Shown: piece after piece, positions 56,385-64,000 of the stretch
Numbering within the stretch: position 1 is the first letter of the stretch
Layout of the letters: the number at the start of each line of letters is the position of its first letter
Assembly (NCBI RefSeq): GCF_014207745.1
Contig: NZ_JACHJB010000001.1
Span: 248,001-312,000 of the forward strand
Direction: 5' to 3'
Source: Nonomuraea muscovyensis
GTDB taxonomy: Bacteria; Actinomycetota; Actinomycetes; Streptosporangiales; Streptosporangiaceae
DNA length: 64,000 nucleotides
The notes under the pieces: generated by a model
What the model was told of the DNA's origin: nothing
Seen by the model: only the letters and a program-made list of their open reading frames with translations
Database searches by the model: none
Made by a program: the position numbers and the translations under genes

Positions 56385-58217
56385 ATGACAGTGCCGGACC
56401 TCGAACACGCTCTGGACGCGCTGAGCGCGCGCGTCTCCTCACTGCGTGAGGCGAGGACGGCTTACCCGTCCGAACTCGCGCCCACGCTCGACGCCGCGCT
56501 CGCGGAGCTGGACACGGCTGCCGAGCTGCTGGCCGAGGCCCGCGTGGAGCTCGACAAGTCAGCGCGACGGCAGAACGGCCGCAAGGACGGCCCGCAGCGC
56601 GAGCTCAAGCTGCTGCGGCAGGTGTTCCGGGCCTTCCCGGTGCCGGTGATCGTGCTCGACGGCGGCGGCGTCGTCAGGCGCATCAACCCGGAGACGTCAC
56701 GGGTGCTGGGCAGTCCCGACGGCTACCTGGTGGGCCGGTCGTTCCCGCTGCTGGTGGACGTGTCGCGGCGGGCGGCGTTCCGTTCGCATCTGACGTCGGT
56801 GCTGCAGACCGGGCAGCCGGCGGCGTTCGAGACGCGGCTGGCGCACCAGGGCCGCAGCCACACCGTGCAGCTCGCGCTGACCAGGCTGACGATGCCGGGC
56901 GAGCCGCAGCAGATGGTGGCGGCCGTCGCGCTGCCGACCGAGGTGCAGTTGCCGGGGCCGCGCGCGGAGCGGCCGGAGCAGTCGGACGGCGCACTGCTCA
57001 TGGCCGCCGCCCGGCGGCAGGACCTGCTGGCCCGCATGGGGGCGCTGCTGCTCGACGAGGAGGCGCTGCGCCAGCCGGTGGCGCTGCCGAGGGCCGCGCG
57101 GCTGCTGGCGGCCGACTGGGCCGACTGGGTGATCGCCGACATGGTGCGCGACGGACTGCCCCGGCGGCAGGTCGTGGTGGCGCCCAAGGACCACCCGCTG
57201 GGCGGCCTGGTGCGCCAGGTCGAGAAGGCCTCGCCGGCCATGAGCCAGGTGGTGACGCAGATCCTGGACCGCGGCACCGGCAGTGTGCACGAGATGGTCG
57301 ACGACGAGACGCTGCTGGGGTTCTGCGCCGACGGGCCGCTGCTGACGGCGATGGGCGCCGGCTCGCTGCTGTGCGTGCCGATCGGTTCGGGCGACGGGGC
57401 GCTGACGCTGGTCAGGGAGCACGACCGGCCGCCGTTCACGCTGGCCGACCTGGCCGTCATGCAGGAGGTCGGGCTACAGCTCGGGCTCGCCGTACGGGCG
57501 CAGAGCAGCTTCCAGAGCCGGTCGCGGGCGGCCGACGCGCTGTCGGCCAGCGTCGCGCCGCGCAAGCTGCCGGACGTGCCCGGCTACGAGGCGAGCGCGA
57601 TCTACCATCCCGGCGCCTCGGTGGGGGCCGAGTTCTACGACGTGTTCCCCGTGTCCGGCGGCTGGGGCTTCGCCCTGGGCGGGGCGGCCGGGAAGGGTGA
57701 GGAGGCGGCGTCGGTCAGCGCGATGGTCCGGGGCGGGCTGCGGGTGCTGTCGACGTGGGAGAGCGATCCCGACGTGGTCGTGGGCAAGGTGAACGAGGCG
57801 CTGGTCAGGCAGGGCACCGGCATGTTCGTGATGGCCGCCGCGGGTTTCGTCGAGGGCCGCACGATCCGCCTGTCGTCGGCGGGCCACCATCCGGCGGCGC
57901 TGGTGCAGCCCGACGGGAGCGTGCGGTTCGCGGCGGGCGGCGGGGTGCCGCTGGGCATCTCCCCCGTGGCCGAGACGAGCGTGGAGGAGCTCACCGTCGG
58001 CGTGGGCGAGACCCTGGTCCTCTATTCGGAGGGGCTGATCTCGTCCAGGAACGACCGGGGCGAGCCGTACGGGGAGGAGCGGCTGGCCGACGTGCTGGGC
58101 AGGTGCGCGGGTCAGGCACCGGCCACGGTGGTCAAGGCGGTGGAGGCCGACCGGCACGCGTTCTCGGCCGGGCAGGTGTGGGACGAGATCGTGATCCTCG
58201 CCCTCCGCGGAGTCTGA
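56385..58217 (+). CDS. PAS-GAF-SpoIIE protein serine phosphatase
   Basis: The 610-residue protein has a coiled N-terminus, a PAS domain (about residues 75-190, VFRAFPVPVIVLDGGGVVRRINP), a GAF domain (about 205-365) and a C-terminal PP2C/SpoIIE domain with GAEFYDVFPVSGGWGFALGGAAGKGEEAAS and VLYSEGLISSRNDRGEPYGEERL. The usual first-metal Asp of DxxG is seen in this domain as GAAGKG, with Asp replaced by Ala, so activity should be checked. Enzymes of this type dephosphorylate STAS antagonists and so turn on SigB/F-type sigma factors. Confidence 0.88.
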   Translation: MTVPDLEHALDALSARVSSLREARTAYPSELAPTLDAALAELDTAAELLAEARVELDKSARRQNGRKDGPQRELKLLRQVFRAFPVPVIVLDGGGVVRRINPETSRVLGSPDGYLVGRSFPLLVDVSRRAAFRSHLTSVLQTGQPAAFETRLAHQGRSHTVQLALTRLTMPGEPQQMVAAVALPTEVQLPGPRAERPEQSDGALLMAAARRQDLLARMGALLLDEEALRQPVALPRAARLLAADWADWVIADMVRDGLPRRQVVVAPKDHPLGGLVRQVEKASPAMSQVVTQILDRGTGSVHEMVDDETLLGFCADGPLLTAMGAGSLLCVPIGSGDGALTLVREHDRPPFTLADLAVMQEVGLQLGLAVRAQSSFQSRSRAADALSASVAPRKLPDVPGYEASAIYHPGASVGAEFYDVFPVSGGWGFALGGAAGKGEEAASVSAMVRGGLRVLSTWESDPDVVVGKVNEALVRQGTGMFVMAAAGFVEGRTIRLSSAGHHPAALVQPDGSVRFAAGGGVPLGISPVAETSVEELTVGVGETLVLYSEGLISSRNDRGEPYGEERLADVLGRCAGQAPATVVKAVEADRHAFSAGQVWDEIVILALRGV

Positions 58218-58250
58218 CGCGGGCCTGAGCGAGAGGCCCTCAATGTCAGG

Positions 58251-58277
58251 GTTTGCGTTCGGCGCGGTTATGGGTAA
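58251..58277 (+). promoter_or_regulatory. SigB/SigF-type promoter upstream of the glycosyltransferase
   Basis: GTTT (58251-58254) and GGGTAA (58272-58277) are separated by 17 bases, matching the GTTT-N14-17-GGGTA pattern of SigB/SigF-family promoters. It lies 76 bases before the glycosyltransferase ATG. Control by the sigma factor encoded at 54287 is inferred. Confidence 0.6.
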
Positions 58278-58352
58278 AGTCTTGAGCACAGATATCCGTG
58301 CCTAAGACGCAGGCACACCTTGAAGGCTGTTTCCACGCTGCTGAGGTGTGCC

Positions 58353-59456
58353 ATGAATATTGCGATCGTCGCGTCCGTCTCCGGCAACAAGCGCCACCAC
58401 CTCCACTCGGTAGCCCGCGAGCTGGGGCGCGAGCACAACGTCACCATCTACTCCCGTCGTGACAGCGCCGAGGGCAAGCCCAGGACGCGGGTGGCCCCGG
58501 GGGTCATGCTGGAGCACATCGACGTGGGGCCGGCCCGCAGCCTCTCCCCCGACGACGTCGTGCCGTACCTCAACGAGGTCGGGCAGCACCTGTCGAAGCG
58601 GTGGCACGAGGAGCGGCCGGACGTCATCCACGCCTACTCCTGGACCGGCGGGCTCGCCGCCGTCGCCGGGGCCAAGGACATGAGCGTGCCGGTCACGCAG
58701 ACGTTCACCACGGTCGACCCGGCGCACCTGAAGCTGGAGCGGGCCCTCGGCCGCCGCGCCAACGCGGTGATCGCCGGCTCGAACGACGAGGGGTCCACCC
58801 TCATCCGGCTCGGCGTGCCGCGCAACAACATCGCCATCGTCCCGCCGGGCGTCGACACCGAGCGCTTCCACCGCCAGGGCCCGGCGGCCACGCGCGGCTC
58901 GCATCGGCGGCTGCTGCACGTCGGCCCCCTCTCCCCCGACCGCGGCGCCCACACGATCGTCCGCGCCCTGCAGGGCCTGACGGACGTCGAGCTCGTCATC
59001 GCGGGCGGCCCCGAGGCCGACCAGCTCACCGAGGACAGGGAGGCGCGGCGCCTGCGCACCCTGGCCGAGCAGCTCGGCGTGGCCGACCGGGTGACCCTGC
59101 TCGGCCAGGTGAAGCGGACCGCGGTGCCGAAGCTCATGCGCGGCGCCGACGTCGTGGTGACGCTGCCGCGCGAGGCCTCGACGGGCACCGTCGCGCTGGA
59201 GGCGATGGCCTGCGGCGTCCCGGTGATCGCCTCGGCCGTCGGCGCGCACCTCGACTCCGTCATCGACGGCGTCACGGGCCTGCTCGTGCCGCCGGACCGC
59301 CCCGCCACCACCGCGCGGCTGACGCGCGAGCTGCTGTCGGACACGACGCTGCGCACCGCGCTCGGCTACGCCGGCGCCGACCGCGCCCGCTCGCGCTACT
59401 CCTGGGAGCGCGTCGGCCAGGAGCTGGTGCGCGTGTACGAGGCCGCCTGCGCCTGA
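58353..59456 (+). CDS. Glycosyltransferase family 4/1 (GT-B fold)
   Basis: The 367-residue enzyme has GT-B features: an N-terminal MNIAIVASVSGNKRHHLHSVARELG, the PDVIHAYSWTGGLAAVAGAK substrate side, VIAGSNDEGSTLIRLGVPRNNIAIVPPGVDTERF, and the nucleotide-sugar site EASTGTVALEAMACGVPVIASAVGAHLDSVIDGVTGLLVPP, whose ExxxxxxLEAxACGxPVI pattern is typical. It uses a nucleotide sugar to extend a glycolipid or other glycan; the acceptor is unknown. ATG 58353 follows GAGGTG. Its SigB/F-like promoter suggests a stress-induced role in the envelope. Confidence 0.88.
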   Translation: MNIAIVASVSGNKRHHLHSVARELGREHNVTIYSRRDSAEGKPRTRVAPGVMLEHIDVGPARSLSPDDVVPYLNEVGQHLSKRWHEERPDVIHAYSWTGGLAAVAGAKDMSVPVTQTFTTVDPAHLKLERALGRRANAVIAGSNDEGSTLIRLGVPRNNIAIVPPGVDTERFHRQGPAATRGSHRRLLHVGPLSPDRGAHTIVRALQGLTDVELVIAGGPEADQLTEDREARRLRTLAEQLGVADRVTLLGQVKRTAVPKLMRGADVVVTLPREASTGTVALEAMACGVPVIASAVGAHLDSVIDGVTGLLVPPDRPATTARLTRELLSDTTLRTALGYAGADRARSRYSWERVGQELVRVYEAACA

Positions 59457-59515
59457 CCGTAGCCCGCGAGGGCCTGCCCCCGCCCGGCAGACTGCATGGA
59501 TATAGGATCAACCGC

Positions 59516-60109
59516 ATGTTGATTCATCCTTGGGACGCCGCCGGCGAGGAGCAGGCCCTCGCGTATGTCAGAGCCCACCCGTTCGGGCAGCTCATCGCCT
59601 CGGGGCGAGGGCGGGACGTGCCCGTAGTGGTGCCCACCCAGTACCTCCTGGCCGACGACCGGACCGTCCTGCTCCACCTGGCCAGGCCCAACCCGGTGTG
59701 GGCGGCCGTCGAGGAGAACCCCAAGGTGCTGCTGTCGGTGGCCGGCCCGTGGGCCTACGTCCCCGGCGCGTGGCGGGCCGAGCCCGGCACCGACCCCCGG
59801 CTGGGCGTGCCGACCACGTACTACTCCTCCGTCCAGCTCCTCTGCCACGCCGAGATCGTCACCGACGACGCCGGCAAGCTGGAGATCCTGCGCGCCCAGC
59901 TCGCCGACCTCGAACCCGGCGCGGGCGACCCGGCGCGGATGGCGCGGCTGCTGTCCGGCATCCGGGGGCTGCGGCTGGCCGTCGAGGAGATCCGCGGCAA
60001 GTTCAAGTACGACGGGCACAAGGACGCCGCGCACCGCGCGCGCGTCGCCGAGGGACTGTCGGGGCGCGGCGGGCCCGGCGACGACGCCGCCCTGCGCCAC
60101 CTGGCCTAA
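59516..60109 (+). CDS. PaiB-like FMN-binding-fold protein
   Basis: The 197-residue protein begins MLIHPWDAAGEEQALAYVRAHPFGQLIASG and continues VPTQYLLADDRTVLLHLARPNPVWAAVEENPKVLLSV, the order seen in PaiB/transcriptional-regulator proteins with a split-barrel flavin fold. A late IRGLRLAVEEIRGKFK holds the conserved KFK-type motif. Family members were named as negative regulators of sporulation and protease genes in Bacillus, though the mechanism is unclear. TAGGAT lies seven bases before the ATG, so a leaderless transcript is likely. Its stop overlaps that of the convergent PucR gene by two bases. Confidence 0.85.
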   Translation: MLIHPWDAAGEEQALAYVRAHPFGQLIASGRGRDVPVVVPTQYLLADDRTVLLHLARPNPVWAAVEENPKVLLSVAGPWAYVPGAWRAEPGTDPRLGVPTTYYSSVQLLCHAEIVTDDAGKLEILRAQLADLEPGAGDPARMARLLSGIRGLRLAVEEIRGKFKYDGHKDAAHRARVAEGLSGRGGPGDDAALRHLA

Positions 60110-61170
60110 CGGAGGCGGGCGGCCTTGAGCCCGAGGTGGACGGCGAGGCGGGCGTCGCCGTCGGACAGGTCACGGCCCAGCATCCGCTCGGCCTTGCCGA
60201 GCCGGTAGTAGAGCGTCTGGCGGTGGATGCCCAGCTCGGCGGCGGCCTTCTGGGCGTGGCCGCCCAGGTCGAGGTAGGTCTCCACGGTGTGGGCCAGCTC
60301 GGTGTCGAGCGCGGCGGTCTCGGCGGCCAGCTCGCGCAGGTCGGCCTGGCCCAGCCGGGCCAGCAGGCGGTGCACGCCGAGGTCGTCCCAGTGGGCGACG
60401 GGCGAGAAGCGGGGGAAGTGCTCGGCGATGCGCAGCGCCAGTTGCGCCTCCCGCCAGCTCTGCCACGCCTCGCCCGGGTCGTCGCGGGCGGCGCCGACGC
60501 CGGCCGCGGTGCCGTACGCGCTCTGCACGGTCCGCGCGACCTCGGCGGCCAGGTGGGTGGGGGCGAGCAGGGCGATCGGCGAGCCGGAGCGGGCGAGCAC
60601 GCCGCGCGGCAGCGTCCAGAGTGCGGCGACGCGGTCGTGCGCCTCGCGGACGGCGATCGCCGTGAAGGGGCCGCGCAGCCCGCCGGACAGCTCCAGGGAG
60701 GCGTCGGCGCGCTCCTCGGGGTCGGCCGACAGCAGCGCGCGCAGGCCGCGGCCGACGTCGCGGCGGGTGCGCGCCTCGCGGGCGAGCGCCGCGGCGGCGC
60801 GGGCGACGAGCGGCTCGGCCCGGCGCAGCACGTCGTCGGTGAGGCTGCCGGAGTCGAGCAGCCACAGGTAGCCGTAGGTCACGTCCTGGTGCCGCAGCGG
60901 CCAGCAGACGCGGGCCAGCACCTTCAGGTCGGCGTCGGCCGGGATGCGCACGGGGTGGCCGGCGCGGGCGATGCCGTAGCGCTCGAAGTAGTCGCGCACC
61001 TCCGGGGTGGCGCGCCGGCGCAGGATCGACTCCTGGCGCACGGTGTCGATGTCGCCGTGCTGGGCCCCGTACGCGAGCAGCCGGAAGGTGCGGTCCTCCA
61101 GCGTCGCCGACGCCCCCAGCACGCGGGCGATCTCGTCGACGGTCTCCTGCAGATCAGCCGAATTGTCCAT
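60106..61170 (-). CDS. PucR-family regulator, probable controller of proline catabolism
   Basis: The 354-residue protein has a helical sensor part, a GGDEF-like central region and a C-terminal PucR helix-turn-helix, LAHTVETYLDLGGHAQKAAAELGIHRQTLYYRLGKAERMLG. It is divergent from the proline dehydrogenase gene, with 75 bases between, an arrangement common in actinomycetes where such regulators activate the proline genes on proline. ATG 61170 was preferred over the frame start at 61191 because the longer version runs into the control region. Confidence 0.87.
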   Translation of the reverse strand: MDNSADLQETVDEIARVLGASATLEDRTFRLLAYGAQHGDIDTVRQESILRRRATPEVRDYFERYGIARAGHPVRIPADADLKVLARVCWPLRHQDVTYGYLWLLDSGSLTDDVLRRAEPLVARAAAALAREARTRRDVGRGLRALLSADPEERADASLELSGGLRGPFTAIAVREAHDRVAALWTLPRGVLARSGSPIALLAPTHLAAEVARTVQSAYGTAAGVGAARDDPGEAWQSWREAQLALRIAEHFPRFSPVAHWDDLGVHRLLARLGQADLRELAAETAALDTELAHTVETYLDLGGHAQKAAAELGIHRQTLYYRLGKAERMLGRDLSDGDARLAVHLGLKAARLR

Positions 61171-61245
61171 GTGTATGACAGCCTGCCACAACCGGCGTTA
61201 CGCGCGTCGATGGCCTCGCCTGAGCTGCGGTTTTAGGCTGGGGAC

Positions 61246-62163
61246 ATGCTGGGTCAACTGCTACTCGCCACATCACGGAGCGCCCTGGTGCGCCGCTCCG
61301 TGACGGGTCTCCCGCTCACCCGCAAGGTGGTCGACCGGTTCGTCGCCGGCGAGACCACCGGGCAGGCGCGCGACACCGTCGAACGGCTCAGCGACATGAA
61401 GCTGGCCGTGACCGTCGACCATCTCGGTGAGGAGACGCTCGACGCCGGCGCCGCCGCGGCCACCGCGAAGGCGTACGTGACGCTGCTGGAGGCGCTGCAC
61501 CCGCTGGGGCTGGGCGACCGGGCCGAGGTGTCGGTGAAGCTGTCGGCCGTCGGCCAGCGGCTCGACGAGGCGATGGCGCTCGCGCACGCCCGCGAGATCT
61601 GCGCGGCCGCCGCTGCGGGCGGATCGCCGGTCACGCTCGACATGGAGGACCACACCACGGTCGACTCGACGCTGCGCGTCCTGCGCGCGTTGCGCGAGGA
61701 TCACCCGTCGACCGGCGTGGCGATCCAGGCGTACCTGCTGCGCAGCGAGGACGACTGCCGCGAGCTGGCCGGCGAGGGCAGCCGGGTGCGGCTGGTCAAG
61801 GGCGCCTACCGCGAGCCCGCCTCGGTCGCCCACCAGAGCAAGGCGGCCGTCGACCGGGCCTACGTGCGATGCCTGCGGATCCTCATGGCGGGGAAGGGTT
61901 ACCCCATGGTGGCGACGCACGACGACCGGCTGATCGCGGTCACGGAGCTGCTCGCCGACCGCTTCGGCCGCGCGATCGGCGACTACGAGTACCAGATGCT
62001 CTACGGCATCCGGACCGACAGGCAGCAGGCCCTGGCCGGAGCCGGCCACACGGTCCGCGTGTACGTGCCCTACGGCGACGACTGGTACGGCTACTTCATG
62101 CGCCGGCTGGCCGAGCGCCCCGCCAACGTCGCCTTCTTCCTTCGCGCCCTTGGGGGTAAGTGA
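61246..62163 (+). CDS. putB: Proline dehydrogenase (monofunctional)
   Basis: The 305-residue flavoenzyme has the PRODH TIM-barrel motifs: KLAVTVDHLGEET, VSVKLSAVGQRLD near residue 90, VTLDMEDHTTVDSTL near 130, GVAIQAYLLRSEDD near 160, RLVKGAYREPASVAH, MVATHDDRLI and YEYQMLYGIRTDRQQAL, ending VRVYVPYGDDWYGYFMRRL. These match the FAD- and proline-binding residues of bacterial PutB-type enzymes. It oxidises L-proline to pyrroline-5-carboxylate at the membrane. It is followed by the next step's gene with a GTGA overlap. Confidence 0.94.
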   Translation: MLGQLLLATSRSALVRRSVTGLPLTRKVVDRFVAGETTGQARDTVERLSDMKLAVTVDHLGEETLDAGAAAATAKAYVTLLEALHPLGLGDRAEVSVKLSAVGQRLDEAMALAHAREICAAAAAGGSPVTLDMEDHTTVDSTLRVLRALREDHPSTGVAIQAYLLRSEDDCRELAGEGSRVRLVKGAYREPASVAHQSKAAVDRAYVRCLRILMAGKGYPMVATHDDRLIAVTELLADRFGRAIGDYEYQMLYGIRTDRQQALAGAGHTVRVYVPYGDDWYGYFMRRLAERPANVAFFLRALGGK

Positions 62164-63839
62164 AAATGGACGCCATCAGCAACGTGCCCACCCCCGCCAA
62201 CGAGCGGGTGTACTCCTACGCGCCGGGCAGCGCCGAGCGGGCCGCGCTGGAAGGCCGGATCAAGGAGCTGGCCGGCGCCTCGATCGACCTGACCATGACC
62301 ATCGACGGCCGGCAGCGGATGGGCGGCGGCGCGCCGATCGACGTGGTGCAGCCGCACAACAAGGCGGCCGTCCTCGGCCGCACCCACGACGCCACCGCCC
62401 AGGACGTCCAGGAGGCGATCGACACCGCGCTGGCGGCGGCTCCCGCCTGGCGGTCGCTCTCCTTCGACGAGCGGGCGGCGATCTTCCTCAAGGCGGCCGA
62501 GCTGCTGTCCGGGCCGTGGCGGGCGACGCTGAACGCCGCCACCATGCTGGGGCAGTCGAAGACCGCGCAGCAGGCGGAGATCGACGCGGCGTGCGAGCTG
62601 ATCGACTTTCTGCGGTTCAACGTGGCGTACGCGCGCCAGCTCTACACCGACCAGCCGATGTCGTCGCCCGGGGTCTGGAACCGGATGGAGTACCGGCCCC
62701 TTGAGGGGTTCGTGCTGGCGATCACGCCGTTCAACTTCACCGCCATCGCCGGAAATCTGCCGACATCTGCCGCTCTCATGGGCAATGTCGTCGTCTGGAA
62801 GCCGTCGCCGACGCAGCAGTTCGCCGCGCACTTCACGATGCGGCTGCTGGAGGAGGCCGGCCTGCCGCCGGGCGTCATCAACATGGTGACGGGCAACGGC
62901 CAGGCCGTCTCCGAGGTGGCGCTGGCCCACCCCGACCTGGCGGGCATCCACTTCACCGGTTCGACGGCGACGTTCCAGCACCTGTGGCGGACCGTCGGCA
63001 CCAACATCGGCTCCTACCGCGGCTACCCGCGTCTGGTCGGCGAGACCGGCGGCAAGGACTTCGTGCTCGCCCACCCGTCGGCCGACCCGGGCGTGCTGTC
63101 GACGGCGCTGCTGCGGGGCGCCTTCGAGTACCAGGGCCAGAAGTGCTCGGCCGCCTCCCGCGCCTACGTGCCGCGCTCGATCTGGTCGGGCCTGCGGGAC
63201 GACTTCGTGTCGATGGCCGAGTCGCTGACCGTGGGCGACGTGACGGCCGACCTGTCGACGTTCATGGGCGCCGTCATCGACGGGCGGGCGTTCGCCAAGC
63301 ACAAGGAGGCCATCGACCGGGCCAGGCAGGACTCCGGCGTGGACGTCCTCACCGGCTCCTACGACGACTCGGCCGGCTACTTCGTCAGGCCGACGGTCCT
63401 GGAGGTGGCGGACCCGGCGCACGAGGTGTTCGTCAAGGAGTACTTCGGGCCGATCCTGGCCGTGCACGTCTACGACGACGGCGACTTCGACGCGGTGCTG
63501 GACCAGATGGAGGGCGTCGCGCCGTACGCGCTGACCGGCTCCATCATCGCCCAGGACCGCTACGCGATCGCCTCGGCCTCCGACCGGCTGCGCTTCGCGG
63601 CGGGCAACTTCTACGTCAACGACAAGCCGACGGGGGCGGTCGTCGGCCAGCAGCCGTTCGGCGGCGCCCGCGCCTCGGGCACCAACGACAAGGCGGGCTC
63701 GATCTTCAACCTGATCCGCTGGGTGAACGCCCGCACGATCAAGGAGACGTTCGTCCCCCCGATCATCACGCCACCGTTCAGGGGCGACATCCCTCAGTCC
63801 GGATTCGAGCAGCCGGATCTGAAGAAGCTCGGCTACTAG
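62160..63839 (+). CDS. pruA: L-glutamate gamma-semialdehyde (1-pyrroline-5-carboxylate) dehydrogenase
   Basis: The protein of up to 559 residues is an aldehyde dehydrogenase of the P5CDH type. It contains EGFVLAITPFNFTAIAGNLPTSAALMGNVVVWKPS (NAD site and stabilising Asn), GIHFTGSTATFQHLWRTV, LVGETGGKDFVLAHPSAD (catalytic base Glu), GAFEYQGQKCSAASRAYV (nucleophile Cys) and the C-terminal GGARASGTNDKAGS, the anchor-loop signature. It oxidises glutamate semialdehyde to glutamate with NAD+, completing proline catabolism. GTG 62160 overlaps the upstream stop; ATG 62166 is an alternative start. Confidence 0.95.
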   Translation: MKMDAISNVPTPANERVYSYAPGSAERAALEGRIKELAGASIDLTMTIDGRQRMGGGAPIDVVQPHNKAAVLGRTHDATAQDVQEAIDTALAAAPAWRSLSFDERAAIFLKAAELLSGPWRATLNAATMLGQSKTAQQAEIDAACELIDFLRFNVAYARQLYTDQPMSSPGVWNRMEYRPLEGFVLAITPFNFTAIAGNLPTSAALMGNVVVWKPSPTQQFAAHFTMRLLEEAGLPPGVINMVTGNGQAVSEVALAHPDLAGIHFTGSTATFQHLWRTVGTNIGSYRGYPRLVGETGGKDFVLAHPSADPGVLSTALLRGAFEYQGQKCSAASRAYVPRSIWSGLRDDFVSMAESLTVGDVTADLSTFMGAVIDGRAFAKHKEAIDRARQDSGVDVLTGSYDDSAGYFVRPTVLEVADPAHEVFVKEYFGPILAVHVYDDGDFDAVLDQMEGVAPYALTGSIIAQDRYAIASASDRLRFAAGNFYVNDKPTGAVVGQQPFGGARASGTNDKAGSIFNLIRWVNARTIKETFVPPIITPPFRGDIPQSGFEQPDLKKLGY

Positions 63840-63874
63840 ACGAACCGCCCGAGCAGCCGCCGAACAGACGAAAC

Positions 63875-63903
63875 ACCCCGGGGCTCGATCTGAGCCCCGG
63901 GGT
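63875..63903 (+). terminator. Strong hairpin after pruA
   Basis: ACCCCGGGGCTC (63875-63886) and GAGCCCCGGGGT (63892-63903) are perfect 12-base arms around GATCT. There is no U-tract, which is common for actinomycete terminators. The remaining bases to the window end show no gene. Confidence 0.68.
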
Positions 63904-64000
63904 CGCGGCCGCAGCCGGGGCAGTGCCCGACCCCCGGAGAACGAGAGCGACTGCCTTCTCACCGGCCGAGCCCTGAAGATGTCCGCGACCGTCGCGGCAC

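Noticed and set aside
60170..60865. Arg/Pro-rich frame within the PucR gene
   Set aside because: It is a high-GC shadow in another frame of a gene with a clear helix-turn-helix end.

Overview
The window is very GC-rich, with GTG starts, pervasive four-base start/stop overlaps and actinobacterial families (mycothiol-type isomerase, ECF41 sigma factor, DUF2637 protein, PucR-regulated proline catabolism, RsbW/SigF partner switching). This indicates a filamentous actinomycete chromosome, plausibly Streptosporangiales (Nonomuraea-like); the genus is inference, since no marker gene is present.

Bases 1-7,077 hold short chromosomal units: a partial DinB/MDMPI-fold protein with a coupled small protein; a GntR regulator coupled to a HAD dehalogenase, with a palindrome at the regulator's start codon; an amidohydrolase; and an ECF41 sigma factor followed by a membrane protein and a Tat-exported multicopper oxidase.

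Bases 7,170-24,751 form a carbohydrate catabolic locus of three tight operons plus one gene. Leftward: two paralogous all-helical (toroid-like) proteins and two ABC sugar permeases. Rightward: lipoprotein sugar-binding protein, Gfo/Idh/MocA oxidoreductase, heparinase II/III-like enzyme, two amidohydrolase-fold proteins and an unrecognised regulator. Leftward: FAH-family enzyme, AraC regulator, BadF/GlcNAc-type kinase, ceramidase-like protein and SIS-domain protein. A class III aminotransferase follows. An acidic or amino-sugar-containing polymer is the likely substrate; no transporter ATPase is encoded here.

Bases 24,884-51,527 are a tandem pair of elements in the 3' end of a tRNA-Pro(GGG) gene, marked by three identical 43-bp repeats (24,884, 34,400, 51,485). 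Element 1 (about 9.5 kb) is decayed: three insertion sequences, one small gene broken by two of them, and an integrase whose N-terminal half is missing beside an IS that lacks a target duplication. Element 2 (about 17 kb) resembles an actinomycete integrative and conjugative element: DUF2637 protein, FtsK-like transfer ATPase, KorSA-like GntR regulator, Phd-type antitoxin, RecA-fold replication ATPase, excisionase-like protein and intact integrase. It also carries a phage tape-measure-like protein and a cluster of nine TGCCAC repeats around a 27-nt palindrome.

Bases 51,486-64,000 return to chromosome: the tRNA, an HTH protein, two proteins sharing a helical domain, a partner-switching stress module (RsbW-like kinase, SigF-like sigma, STAS antagonist, GAF-ANTAR protein, PAS-GAF-SpoIIE phosphatase), a glycosyltransferase behind a SigB/F-like promoter, a PaiB-like protein, and a PucR regulator divergent from the proline dehydrogenase and P5C dehydrogenase genes.
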